Source: Patiria miniata (taxonomy: Eukaryota > Echinodermata > Asteroidea > Valvatida > Asterinidae). From it: DNA of 64,000 nt. Under the pieces are notes generated by a model. That model was not told the DNA's origin. It searched no databases and saw only the letters and a program-made list of their open reading frames with translations. The first letter of the stretch is position 1, and every line of letters begins with the position of its first letter. Location of the stretch: NCBI RefSeq assembly GCF_015706575.1, contig NW_024037049.1, forward strand, positions 7,964,852 through 8,028,851. The letters run 5' to 3'. Of the stretch, positions 12,877 through 23,700 are shown piece after piece. Position numbers and translations under genes: made by a program.

Positions 12877-15800
12877 GGGAGGAGATCAAAAGGATTTTTC
12901 CCGTTCCGACGCGAGCGAACGGGAGGAACGGGCCTATTGTTCCTAATCCCCCCGGGCGCCCGCGTTCGCCTGGGCCCCGTTCCGATCGCGGGATCACGCC
13001 CGAAATTGCCTAACAATAGCACAATGAAATGGTCACGCTGAGTGCCCACAGCGCGGTAGTACAATAGAACTGTGTGGTGACGACCGTGGATAGTGGAACT
13101 GCACAAATAATATCCGAAGAATCATCGACCACACTGAAATTGACAAGGAGACTTTGGAAATACGTGTAATGGTTGCGATAAAATAATGTTTGTTGCTTTT
13201 TCATCTCTTGCAGGCGATGTATAGTTGAAGATGGATAGCGAATTATTTTGTTAAAATGTTCAACAAATTGAGAAGACGTCTCGGGAAGTAGAGTTACACG
13301 TACACGTTTTATAATTTTGTGTATTAAAGGGAAATGTGCAACAATTTACTCCCCGAACGTTGCTGTTTAGCCGGGAAACAAAAAGCTTGGTGGTGTGTGA
13401 GATAATTGCTACAGTAATGTCGGTATTGGACAAAAATAGAAGGGGATAAAAATTATTGGGGAACAACCTTGACGGAACTTTTTTGTTTTCCTTCTCACGA
13501 TTATGTAGGCCTGGATTATTTTTCTTTTCTATTTAAAACACATTTCGTAGATAGTAACTTTCATCAGAGGGGAACTTGCCAAAATGTGAAGTTATCAAAA
13601 CTGAATGGGAAGGTAGCAACATTTGTCATGGTGTTAATAAGATTTATAACGGAATGGACATTTAAATAGGTTTGTGAAATGTGGGTTATTTATACCGGAG
13701 ACGGATTAGGTGTGTAAATGGTCTGTGGGTGTATTTAGGTGTGATCACAGCGAACAACCTTGGCCCTGCCACGAACCGCGATCTTCGGCGATTCAGGTAC
13801 ACTACAGTCCTGCAAAAGTCTCGGCAAGGTTTAATTCAGCGACTACTACACTAAATAGAATTTTGAAGACGGACACCATGGGAAAATAGGTAAGTAGCTG
13901 GGGAACTCTTACCAATATTGTAAAGGGCAAAACCTGCAAATTTCTATTTTAAAATTGAATTTCTAAAAGCCAGCGAGATAGCGGTGGCCGGCACCAGGCC
14001 CAGCTTATAACTTGCATTCGTCAGGTTGGCCTCTTGCAGCGATCACTTGAAAAATCGTCGTCAACTTCCCAATAGTTTTGACAAAGGATTCCCTGAATGT
14101 CATTTCGAAAAATCATTGGGAGAGATTTCCTTTTTGTAATTTTTGAAAATGTTCTCATTCTCCGATGTCTGGAGCTAAGCGGCAGTCTGGCGTGCACGTG
14201 ATGCGAGCCGAACAACGAAAGACACGAAACTTACGTGCGACGGCCGTCCGCCGATCCGATGTGAAGTCTACACATGCGAACGCACGTGGCCATGGGTGGA
14301 ATGATATCGCATAACGAATTTTCTTATTGGCTAACGCGATGTCAACAAAGACTTGCTTTCAGCAACCTAAAAGCGTTTAGTTAAATACAAAATCGTTGGG
14401 ACACTTTGCTTCCTTGATTCCCAACAATTTCTCCCAAAAATGTCATTGAAAATAGGTTTCCATGATGCATGGCGTCCCTAGGCTCAAAAGTCGTGTAGCT
14501 TGCGGTCAACCAATAGAATTGCTTGTTGGGTACCCCGTACAGACATTGCCGTGGGTGGGGATTCCCCTAGCACGCAATACCGCGCTGAGCTGTAAAAAGC
14601 TAGCTAGCGCAGAAAATGCATGACGCACGCACACGTATACGGCGGAACATGATCATGAGACACACGGACCAGACGTAACTTAATTATAGGCCACGATGCT
14701 TTCTTTCGGTATTGAGATGCCACCAATATATCAATAAAAAACTGAAACATTACTAAAAAAAAACCCTGAAACTACCCTTAGGCCTACGCTCTTTTAAGAA
14801 TGTGTTTTCTGGATGTTTCAGACTGAAATCCATCACTTTTAATATGTCACCTATTTGGGTCGGTCGGGTGATCCGAACCAAAGGTATTTTTTATTTGGTC
14901 CAAGGAATTATAAGGACGGCCAAATCATTGGTATCAATACGCGATATAATGGGGATGGGCATAATAAAAATAAACTGCGTAAACAAAAATGATCGAATAA
15001 TTGCACAGGTCAATCAGTGTATCAAAATATAACATGTACATGTGTTTTATTCTCCGATAAATTATGCCATCGAAAAAGAACAGTGATTTTATGAAATGGC
15101 GCACACAGATTTATTCTCGGTGTGAAACAACGTCAATGATTAACAGGATAGAATAGATATACGAAATTGTTGGAGTCATGAGTTACGACGCACAAGGTAA
15201 TTATTTTTTTGATTTAGATAATATTTACATCAAACAATTATTTACATGTACACAAATTTACGCAATACAACTTGGGACAAACACAATTCTTCAGAAACCT
15301 ATATATTATACATGTTAAAATATATTCCAAAATATATTCTAGAGTAGAACATGTACCGGTACACGAAATAATGTAGGCCATGTGTTTTTTTTCAATAAAT
15401 GAAGAATAAAATCGTCATCCCTTTTTTTATTTTCCCGGCCTCGGAGAGAGATTTACGTCTGGTTCTCTAAATATTTTTTTAAAAGCAAAATGATTTAAAA
15501 AAAACCCTAGCCCATTAAAGTTTGCACTCTAAGTTAATTCTTTTGTAGATTCCAGGGGAAATTTAATACGAATTATGCTCGGTTTTTCTTATTTTTAAAT
15601 GAATATGATCAGGATTAACAACATCCCTCAAATAATAGCGTCAAAATATATTCCAAAATATATTCTAGAGTAAAACATTTTCACAAAATAATGTAGGCCA
15701 TGCGTTTTATTTTTTAAATACACGAAGAATTAATCGTCATCCCTTTTATATTGTCCCGGCCTCAGATAGAGAGAGACATCAAATAAATATGGGTTACTTT

Positions 15801-16536
15801 AACACGATTCAGTATGTCTTGTTCTCTCGATTTATTTTTAAAGTAAAACGATTTCAAACACCCTAGCCCATTAAGTTCTGAACTCTCAGTTAATTCTTTT
15901 GTAGATTCCAGGGGAAATTATAATACGAATTATGTTTAGCTTTTCCTATTTTAAAAGGAATACAAATAAGATTATCAACAGCCCTTTGACTTCAAACTTA
16001 ATTTCAAAATGTATTCCGAAATAATTATATTCTAGAGTAACATTTACAAAAATAATGTAGGCCATGCAGTTTTATTTTTTAAATAAGCGAAGAATAAAAT
16101 TGTACTACGAAAAAAAGACATCGGGAGCCCTACATTTAATGAATTATTTGGACTTGGAATATCATCCCCCAATCGTTTATCTATGTGCATGTACACAACA
16201 CGGAGGTGAAAGTTCATGTTCAATTCAGTGAAGAATTGCTGTCTCACCGTCCGACTCCCACTTACCTGTATTCTGTTCATGCGTTTACATCACCGTTTTT
16301 CACATACCTCTGCCGTTGCTGGCGGCCGTGCGCGCGGGAGAACGGGACATTAACATAACAAAGGACGCACACAATGAGACTTTTAATGAGCTCGGGTTCT
16401 TCGCTGGGCGCCTGGTAAGCCGGGCGTTCTGCCCCGGGAGAACAGGCCTATTGTTGGGTTGAGTTAATCCCCGTTCAGAACGGGAGGAACGCGGGCGCTC
16501 GCGTCGGAACGGGACTAATCCTTTTGATCTCCTCCC
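12877..16536. mobile_element. PIF/Harbinger-like DNA transposon, no intact transposase
   Basis: The ends are inverted repeats of about 41 bp beginning GGGAGGAGATCAAAAGGATT, differing at only two internal positions. TAA flanks both sides (12874-12876, 16537-16539). A 3-bp TWA duplication with GGG-type termini is diagnostic of PIF/Harbinger. The host repeat reads straight through this point at 10138-10155 and 17812-17830, confirming the insertion. The interior is GC-rich near the ends and AT-rich in the centre, with a degenerate tandem repeat at 15318-16060. I recognise neither the DDE nuclease nor the Myb-like partner protein, so I treat it as non-autonomous or decayed. Confidence 0.75.
15318..16060. 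repeat. Degenerate tandem repeat, unit about 325-360 bp
   Basis: The phrase TATATTCCAAAATATATTCT followed by AGAGTA recurs near 15321 and 15647 and, diverged, near 16008. In each case AATAATGTAGGCCATG follows, and in the first two copies so do CGTCATCCC and GATTCCAGGGGAAATT. About 2.3 copies are present inside the Harbinger-like element. They contain no reading frame of note. Confidence 0.7.
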
Positions 16537-16963
16537 TAAAAAATCCCACTGCAGAAAAATTGCACCTTTAAATTTGTAATTTGTCTTTGAACTGAAACAT
16601 TTTTATTAAATATTACTTGATATTCTGACCCTTAGGAATATGCTCAATCGAATGACAGCGCGAAAAAAATACGATTTCTTTTTCCTTCTCATAGTAATTC
16701 TCGGCTGAAGTTCAGAACTACTCAGTAAGATATCAGTGCTGTATAGGAAAAGACTTGTGGAAAATCCCACTGCAGAAAAACTGCACCTTTAAATACGTAA
16801 CATAGGGCTTTTCGGCATTATGATTTTTTATTATACGTCCCTGACTATGCGCATCATGAACATAAAATCTGTCAAAGTTAGCCGAAAATCGGCTAAAACG
16901 GTCACTGTGATGTGGACAGGATTTGACCTCGGCAACACGTGCTCTGCAGGCTGAAATAATAAA

Positions 16964-19446
16964 CTAGAGGTCTATGTCTGTTTGCAACAGAACATAGGGC
17001 TTTTCCGCATTATGATTTTTTTAATCAATAATATTCCCTGAAAATGCATGAACATAAAATCTGTCAAAGTTAGCCGAAAATCGGCTAAAACGGTCACTGT
17101 GGACAGGATTTGACCTCGGCAATACGATGTATGTTCGTGTGCACAAGGTCTTTGCTTGGACAAAGAGTGATCTAAATAAATTACTGGCAAAGAGTCGAAA
17201 ATGCACTTTGAAAATCGACAAATATTTTTTAATTTGTTGATGACGTCATCGTGACGTCACTTCGAACTTTGCATACTAGTATGATTAACTACCTACCCAC
17301 CAAGTTTCATGACAATTGGACCTTTCCTTATATGAGTTTTGCAAAATCGCATTTTGATGACGTCATGATGACGTCACACATTTTTTTCAAGTTTTGTGCA
17401 AATAGCTATTACATAACAGACCAAATGCAAAGAAGAATTTTGCATTTTGCATGTTGCGTTCGGGAGATATGGCTAAAATGTCCAAACAAATAAATATTCA
17501 TATAAAATCTCAGGATGACGTCATCATGACGTCACCTCATTTTTAATCTATAACACATCCTGGTATAGCCACATACCAAGTTTCAACCCAATCGGACTTA
17601 CATTTCTGTAGATATAGGACTTCACAATATGTAGGTAAATTTTCAAAAATCAATAAAGAATTAGGTGATGACGTCATCGTGACGTCATAGTCTTGGCATA
17701 ATTTTTGTATGAGGGTCTTTCTTGGCTGTAACTTTGATGACGATTCCAGATCGCCAAAATACGAAAATAAAATGGTGGCTTGAAAACGTGTACAAAGTCA
17801 ATAGGTTAAAAATCCCACAGCAGAAAAACTGCACCTTTAAATACGTGATTTGCCTTTAAACTGAAACATTTTTATAAAATATTACTTGCTATTCTTACTC
17901 TTGGGAATATTTTCAATCAAATGAAAGGCGTAAAAAAACATGATTTCTTTTTCCTTCTCAAAGTAATTCTCAGCCGAAGTTCAGAACTACTCAGTAAGAT
18001 ATATCAGTGTTGTATAGGGAAAGACTTGTGGAGAAAGCTGTGTACAAAGTCTATGAGAAAAATTAATTATTCATAAATCCATAATAAATCACTTGATGAC
18101 GTCACCATGACGTCACTCTTCGGGACACGTCTTGGCTATAGGGACTATGCTTATGCCAACTTTCAATGATATCTGAAAAAGATTAATGCCAAGAGTGCTA
18201 TAATACGTCCCTGTCTATGCGCATGCATGAACATAAAATCTGTCAAAGTTAGCCGAAAATCGGCTAAAACGGTCAATGTGGACAGGATTTGACCTCAGCA
18301 ACACGTGCGCTGCAGGCTGACTGACATACGATGTACGTGCCTATGTACAACGTATGTGCCTGTACATGTACATGTACATTGTGGACGTCCTGTCCTGTGC
18401 ATGTTTTGAAGCTAAGGTATGGTCAACCTGAAGTTTTAAGCGTGCGCAGGGTATGTTCGAGTTTGCTTATCGCCTCGAAACTTTGAAATGTTTTAGACCT
18501 ACCCTTCAATCGACAATTAAAGTAAAAACAAATATAAAAACTGCCATGGTTGATTTTTCAGGAATTTTCAAATGAAAAAGGGTCTTTTTATTGTAACTTC
18601 CGGTCTGATGACGTCATTCGCCTAAAACTTCGCACACGTCTTAAGTGGGTCAAGGTCATCATATACACCAATATTTAGGCGATTACGACAAACTTCGCCA
18701 CAGACATCTATTCAAAATACATTTTTGCTAATTTTCAACCTGTCGCTAGAGGGCGCTCGAAGATTGCATGACGTCATCGGTAGATGATTTGAAGAATACT
18801 ATTGGCCAAGAGACTAACACCGTTAAAAGCAAGTTCATATCTATTACCACTTTTAAATGATAAGCCACTTCCGGTTTTGGCCTTTTTCGACCGGAAGCAA
18901 GGGTCACGTGATTTCACGCACACTGAATGAAATAAAGACCTCAACCTATTCTACCACTTGCCGGCAACAAAATGCTGCGGACGCGTACGGTTGATTTCTT
19001 ATGCATTTTTGAATATTAAAAGTGTCACAATTTAATTGCCTATAAATACACACCTGATGACGTCATCATGACGTCATCATTACACAATGTTGTTTAAATT
19101 AGGGTCTTTGCTTAGACAAAGATTGGTGTAAATGAATTACTGGCAAAGAGTCAAAAATGCCCTTTGCAAATCGACAATTTTTTTTTAATTTCTGTGTACA
19201 AGTCTATGGGAAAAATTAAATATTCAAAAATCTATAATAAATTAGTCGATGACGTCACCATGACGTCAATCTTCGGGACACATCTTTGCTATAGGGACTA
19301 TGCTTATGCTATTTTTGAATGATGTATGACAAAGATTAATGCCAAAAGTGGCGTTGAGAAAAAACGTGCACAAAGTCTATGGGATTTAGGCGACAAAAAG
19401 AGGAAGCCAAAAAAAAAAAAAAAAAAAAGATGAGAACAAAAACAAA
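16964..19446 (-). mobile_element. Non-autonomous Helitron-like element, copy 7
   Basis: The 3' terminus is CTAG at 16964-16967 (A before it on the plus strand) with hairpin CTATGTCTGTTTGC/AACAGAACATAG and GGGCTTTTCCGC. The body repeats modules seen in copies 4 and 5 in the same order, including the roughly 420-bp unit, the TAGCCGAAAATCGGCTA hairpin, CGCTAGAGGGCGCTCG and ACCGGAAG hairpins. It ends at the hairpin array 19447-19689. Dense TGACGTCA pairs; no protein. Confidence 0.6.
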
Positions 19447-19689
19447 GGCTTTTCCGCAACTTTGCGGAAGAGCCAAAAAAAAAATAAAAATCAGAACAAA
19501 AACAAAGGCTTTTTCGCAAAATTGCGAAAAAGCCAAAAAAAAAAGGAGAACAAAAACAAAGGCTTTTCCGCACTATGCGGAAAAGCCCCCCCAAAAAAAA
19601 AGGAAAAAAAAAATTGGGAACAGCTAAAAAGGAAACAAAAAAACTTTAACGAAAACAAGAGCTGTTCCCAATTGAAATTGGGAACAGCT
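19447..19689. repeat. Array of four hairpin modules
   Basis: Perfect or near-perfect hairpins lie at 19447-19474, 19507-19534 and 19561-19587 (GGCTTTTCCGC type) and at 19660-19689 (AGCTGTTCCCAATT type). They are separated by A-rich spacers containing GAACAAAAACAAA. Each stem repeats the word found inboard of a 3' terminal hairpin of one of the Helitron-like subfamilies. The array lies where the 5' end of copy 7 meets the CTAG of copy 8, so it may be stacked 5' ends from successive insertions. Confidence 0.8.
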
Positions 19690-19691
19690 AA

Positions 19692-20934
19692 CTAGAAATG
19701 TGTTTGTGGACAAACACTGAGCTGTTTCGACCGTTTTATTAATGACTGCCGTAAAGGAGTTTCATCCAGGTCGAATGAACATGTACATGCGTATTCTATA
19801 CAAAAAGTGTCCATCCTATGTAAAAAAAAAAGAAACATTTTTTATGACGTCATGATGACGGCACACATTTTAAAAAAATTCTGTAACTATCTACGACCTA
19901 ACAAACTTTTTGCAAAAAAGAATTTCGAATTAACCACGTTCCATTGGTGAGATATGAGTAAAAGGTCCCAAAATTGAATAATTCATATAAAATCACATGA
20001 TGACGTCATTGGGACGTCACTGCAATTTTTGTCTATAATACTTCCTGGAATATCTGCATACCGAGATTCAACCCAATCGGACCTCAGGTTCTCTAGATAT
20101 AGTGACTTAAACTATGCAGATTTAGGATGATGTCAAGTGACACGTGATGACGTGATGATGCCTTCATGATTCGACCTGAATCTTCAGATGGTGGTCTAAG
20201 TGTGTGCCAGGTTTGAAGTCGATCAGACCATATTTTATACATTTTTTGCAAAATTTGAAGAAAATATTAAAATTTGAAAAATTCATAAAAAATCAGATGA
20301 TGATGTCATGATGACGTCACTTCAGATTTTGAATGCTGTTATCTATACCTACCTACCCACCAAGTTTCATAACGATCGGACATACCCTTATATGTGAATC
20401 AAAAAATCACGTTTTTGATGACGTCATGATGACGTCACACATTTTACGAAATTTTGTGCATCTATCTATGACCTAACAAACCTGTTACAAAAAGAATTTC
20501 GAATTTACCACATTCCGTTTATGAGATATGAGTAAAAGGTCCAAAAATGAATAATTTATATAAAATCACACGATGACGTCATCATGACGTCACTGCAATT
20601 TTCGTCTATAACACGTCCCGGAATACTTGCATACCACGTTTGAACCAAATCGGACTTCCGGTTCTGTAGATATAGGGCCTTAAAGTATGCTCTTTGAGGA
20701 TGACGTCACGTGACACGTGATGACGTCAGCATGACGAAAAGTTTCGGCATACATCTTCAGATGGTGGTCTAAGTGTGTGCCAGGTTTGAAGTCGATCGGA
20801 TTTGAAAAAAGTCCAAAAGTGCGTTGTAGAACGAAAACACGTGTTATCCTATGGGAAAAAAAGTGGAAGAAAAAAAGAGAAAAAAAAAAAATAACAAAAA
20901 CAAGAGCTGTTTCGGTGTGTACACCGAAACAGCT
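19692..20934 (-). mobile_element. Non-autonomous Helitron-like element, copy 8
   Basis: CTAG at 19692-19695 is preceded by A. The hairpin TGTTTGTGGACAAACA and the subterminal word GAGCTGTTTCG mark the 3' end of the CGAAACAGC subfamily, as in copy 1. The body is closely similar to copy 1 (2050-3240), including the phrase CCTACCTACCCACCAAGTTT. Its 5' side ends in matching hairpins at 20905-20934 and about 20965-20985. No coding sequence. Confidence 0.6.
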
Positions 20935-20987
20935 AAAAAAAAATAATAACAGAAACAAGAGCTGTTTCGGTGTGAACACATGAATTA
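20905..20987. repeat. Hairpin pair at Helitron-like 5' end
   Basis: AGCTGTTTCGGTGTGTACAC followed by CGAAACAGCT forms a perfect 30-base hairpin, and a half-copy follows after an A-rich spacer. The stem again equals the subterminal word of the copy-8 3' end. A direct duplication of ATTGCTTTTAAAAGTCACAG follows at about 20990-21031. Confidence 0.7.
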
Positions 20988-21616
20988 AAATTGCTTTTAA
21001 AAGTCACAGATTGCTTTTAAAAGTCACAGATTTTTTTAGAAAAAAAAATCATTGAATTATTTTCTACTATGCAATATATCAGAAACATGTTGGGAACAGC
21101 CATAGAGCTATATTAATTTACTAGAGCGCTAACTTCGTGTACAAAGTAATGCCTGCTGGGCGCATCCATGTTTGTGCTCAAACCTATGGAGACCTAGACA
21201 TTTTGTACGGCTTTTGTACGGCTATTTGCATATCTGCATTTGTATTCCAAACCGGTGCGTTATCAAAGCCAATACGCCCAAAACTGAAACGCACGATCAG
21301 CAAATGAGCGTGTAATTTTGCTCTACACAAACAGCACAACGCGTGCGGGTATTCGCTGCAGATGCTTTTTGCCGTCATGTTTTTTTTTAACCGTCAATGA
21401 CGCACTTAAGTTGTTTGTGTGTGTTCTACTTGCGCGTTGCATGTAGAGTACACTTTCAAAATTCAATCCATTTAATTTCCTTATGTTCTACAAACATGCA
21501 CATGAATTCAAAATGTCTGCGCCCAGAGCGGCTTCAAAGCGTGTCCTCTCGCAGAATTTAATATAGCTCTATGGGAACAGCTCTGTGGTTGTTCACTCAC
21601 AACCACATAGTTCTAG
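20988..21616 (+). mobile_element. Helitron-like 3' end in plus orientation, split by a MITE
   Basis: The 3' terminus is hairpin TGTGGTTGT/ACAACCACA (21584-21607) then CTAG at 21613-21616 followed by T. With 21101-21573 removed, the sequence around GTTGGGAACAGC is continuous and matches the reverse complement of 3257-3310. Only the terminal part of an element is present. Confidence 0.6.
21101..21573. mobile_element. hAT-type MITE with 8-bp target duplication
   Basis: The ends CATAGAGCTATATTAA and TTAATATAGCTCTATG are exact inverted repeats, and GGAACAGC is duplicated at 21093-21100 and 21574-21581. The undisturbed target exists in the copy-2 terminus (reverse complement near 3285), proving insertion into a Helitron-like 3' end. 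It is 473 bp long with no transposase. The 8-bp duplication points to hAT; the terminal bases do not match the usual hAT consensus closely. Confidence 0.7.
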
Positions 21617-21621
21617 TTAGT

Positions 21622-21745
21622 GTTGAAAAACATACTTAGTTGACAGATAGTAAGTGGATTAAACTCCCTGTGAAATTATTCTTTCTGGCATGCTGTCAAA
21701 GTGTCATTTTGAAGAAATCAACAAAAGATGGCCTTTCCAACGCCT
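21622..21745. repeat. Dispersed repeat, inverted copy at 24660-24790
   Basis: The stretch with AAACTCCCTGTGAAATTATT and GTCATTTTGAAGAAATCAA is the inverse of about 24660-24790. A third diverged copy is near 23270-23340. This may be the outer arms of a large, multiply interrupted element, or simply three copies of one family. Confidence 0.55.
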
Positions 21746-21858
21746 GCTTCTTAAGACACACCGTAGGAAATTCAAATTAGCATTGGCAGGACGCACACGC
21801 GGTTGCTTTAATTCGTCGGATCAGTGCGCGAAATCGCGTAGCTGCAATCGGCTCAGTA

Positions 21859-22046
21859 AAGCCCGGTTCATACTTCATGCGAAAACGATGCGAAGCGAAT
21901 TTGACGTCATGAAACATTCGCTGCGAAATTCGCTGAAGCATTCGCTGAAGCATTCGCTGAAGCATGTTCAACTTTTATGAATTCGCAGCTCGAATACTTG
22001 CCATGACGTCACAAATTCGCTTTCGTGCCGAGTATGAACCTGGCTT
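21859..22046. mobile_element. MITE with TA target duplication
   Basis: Left end AAGCCCGGTTCATACTTC and right end GAGTATGAACCTGGCTT are inverted copies, flanked by TA on both sides (21857-21858, 22047-22048). Arms continue inward through GCGAATTTGACGTCATG and its complement. The TA duplication suggests Tc1/mariner-type mobilisation. A loose copy of the same end lies near 58503. Confidence 0.65.
21915..21964. repeat. Short tandem repeat, 12-bp unit
   Basis: Four consecutive copies of ATTCGCTGAAGC, the first diverged, lie at the centre of the MITE 21859-22046. They make reading frames open on both strands but look non-coding. Confidence 0.75.
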
Positions 22047-22345
22047 TAGACCGTGTCTCGAATGCTGAATTCAGGCCCAATTCAAAACAAGATTCAGCAA
22101 CTTTTGATTTGAAATAGAGATCCAAGAATGCTGTTTTTCTTGGAATATACAGCTGAAGTTGGGCTGAAACTTCATCAGGTTAGTTGTTCAGCACCCTTCT
22201 TCATTTTTTGAGAACGTTTGTTGCTTCAAAATCAATCGAACAAAATGCACAAATTACAAATGATGGATGCTGCGATAATGATAGGGAGTCCGACTATACC
22301 GGAGTGTCCACGGCGTAGTTGACCAAGCCACGTTCACGGTCTAGT

Positions 22346-22802
22346 TTAGCCCCATAAATGTGGCCTATTTACTGGACTGCCTACGTAAACATAGGCCACA
22401 CATCCACATGTACAAAAATCGTGTCGACTTTGCCCAATTTTGATTTTCACATTTAGGCTTAGTTTGTAGGATTTTTTTGCTTTAGTTTAGAAGCATACTC
22501 ACCCTCTTTATAGGCTAGTCAGAAAGTGCTGCCTTTTTCAGATGTCTAATTTTTGTGAAATTTCATGTTGAAAAATGAATCTGGAAATTTCACGAAAAAT
22601 ATACATCTGACAAAGGCAGCACTTTCTGATTAGCCTATAAAGAGGGTGAGTATGCTTCTAAAGCAAAAAAAAACCTACAAACTAAGCCCAAATGTGAAAA
22701 TCAAAATTTGGCAAAGTCGACACGATTTTTGTATATGTGGATGTGTGGCCTATGTTTACGGAGGCAGTCCAGTAAATAGGCCACATTTATATACATGATA
22801 TA
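22346..22802. mobile_element. Foldback MITE with GGTCTAGT duplication
   Basis: Arms of about 210 bp are close inverted copies (AAATGTGGCCTATTTACTGG at left, its complement at right), with the loop near 22570. GGTCTAGT occurs directly outside each end (22338-22345, 22803-22810), which would be an 8-bp duplication of hAT type. The outermost bases of the two ends match less well, so exact termini are approximate. Confidence 0.6.
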
Positions 22803-23348
22803 GGTCTAGTCGTACAGACCTCCTACCTGAAAAGCAGCTTTATTTTCTCCTCCCAATATCTTGTAAGTTGTAAAAAAGTAGGAATGGCCGGTCACACTGG
22901 TTGCTAGCTACTGCCCACTGCAGGCCAGGAGGAACATTATGATTGGTCCAAGGTCCAAGCTTGCGCTAGCTGTACTTTCTAGTTCAAGTTATAAAGTTGT
23001 ACTGGTGCTGCGCTGCATGCAACCGGCGCGATACCGCGAGTTAGCTGATGAGTGCAGTGAGCTGAGGGGTTTATTTTGCTTGTGTGCCAAGTCGTCAAGT
23101 ATGGGGGCCTTGAAGATACATTATAGACGCTACTTTTCAAGATCTGGTGGCGTTGACTTATGGAGTTGACTCAAGTCGGAATCGCTTTAAAGGGAATATA
23201 CAACATTTGCAAACATCGAAAAATAAAACTACCAAGTTTTTGCGAAATACCTTAATAGGATGTTGGTAAATGACAGTCTAAAGCATCCTGTAAAATTATG
23301 GCACCTGGTATACTGTCATTTTCAAGAAAAGTGGTATTTTTGTATCAA

Positions 23349-23382
23349 TTTCCAACGCTGATCGGCCGATCAGCGTTGGAAA
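23349..23382. repeat. Perfect 34-bp palindrome
   Basis: The sequence centred on GATCGG/CCGATC reads identically on both strands for 17 bases to each side (half-site TTTCCAACGCTGATCGG). It has no loop, so it could extrude a cruciform or bind a dimeric protein. No surrounding element boundary was found. Confidence 0.7.
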
Positions 23383-23471
23383 CAACTGGCTTTTTTTTCA
23401 AATACTGGCCCCAATTGACCATCGCACTTGTTTACAATCGATTACAAACCTATGAACGGGTACGAGCCAGC

Positions 23472-23554
23472 TAGACTGGTTCCCTAACCTTACAATTCCC
23501 CAATGTATGTAAACTGCTCTGTTTCTTCTTATATGGAGTCAGGGAACCAGACTA
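23472..23554. mobile_element. Very short MITE
   Basis: TAGACTGGTTCCCT at the left is matched by AGGGAACCAGACTA at the right, with TA at both outer edges. Total length is about 83 bp. A related end occurs near 29370. Confidence 0.45.
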
Positions 23555-23700
23555 AAGGAAAATGATCGTTTTTCTTGGTTTTTATAGCATTTTCGAACCC
23601 AAAACCTCCAAAAAGTCAGTGTAACTATATTTGCTTTATATTTCCAACCCCCCAATTCCAACCATTTCTGAAAATTACAGCAAAAGCAAATAACGTACAG

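Larger units (their letters stand above)
11965..16963 (-). mobile_element. Helitron-like element, copy 6 (interrupted by Harbinger-like insertion)
   Basis: CTAG at 11965-11968 follows an A-tract. The hairpin TGTCTGTTTGCAAACAGAACA and GGGCTTTTTCGC define the 3' terminus. The body up to 12876 and from 16537 onward is one continuous repeat consensus once the 3.66-kb insertion is removed. After about 16796 the sequence jumps to a partial copy of the 3' region, a sign of rearrangement, and the next copy's CTAG follows at 16964. No coding sequence belongs to it. Confidence 0.55.

Noticed and set aside
12877..16536. The GC-rich ends (12890-13000, 16390-16530) as CpG-island promoters of a host gene.
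   Set aside because: They are inverted copies of each other and belong to the transposon termini.
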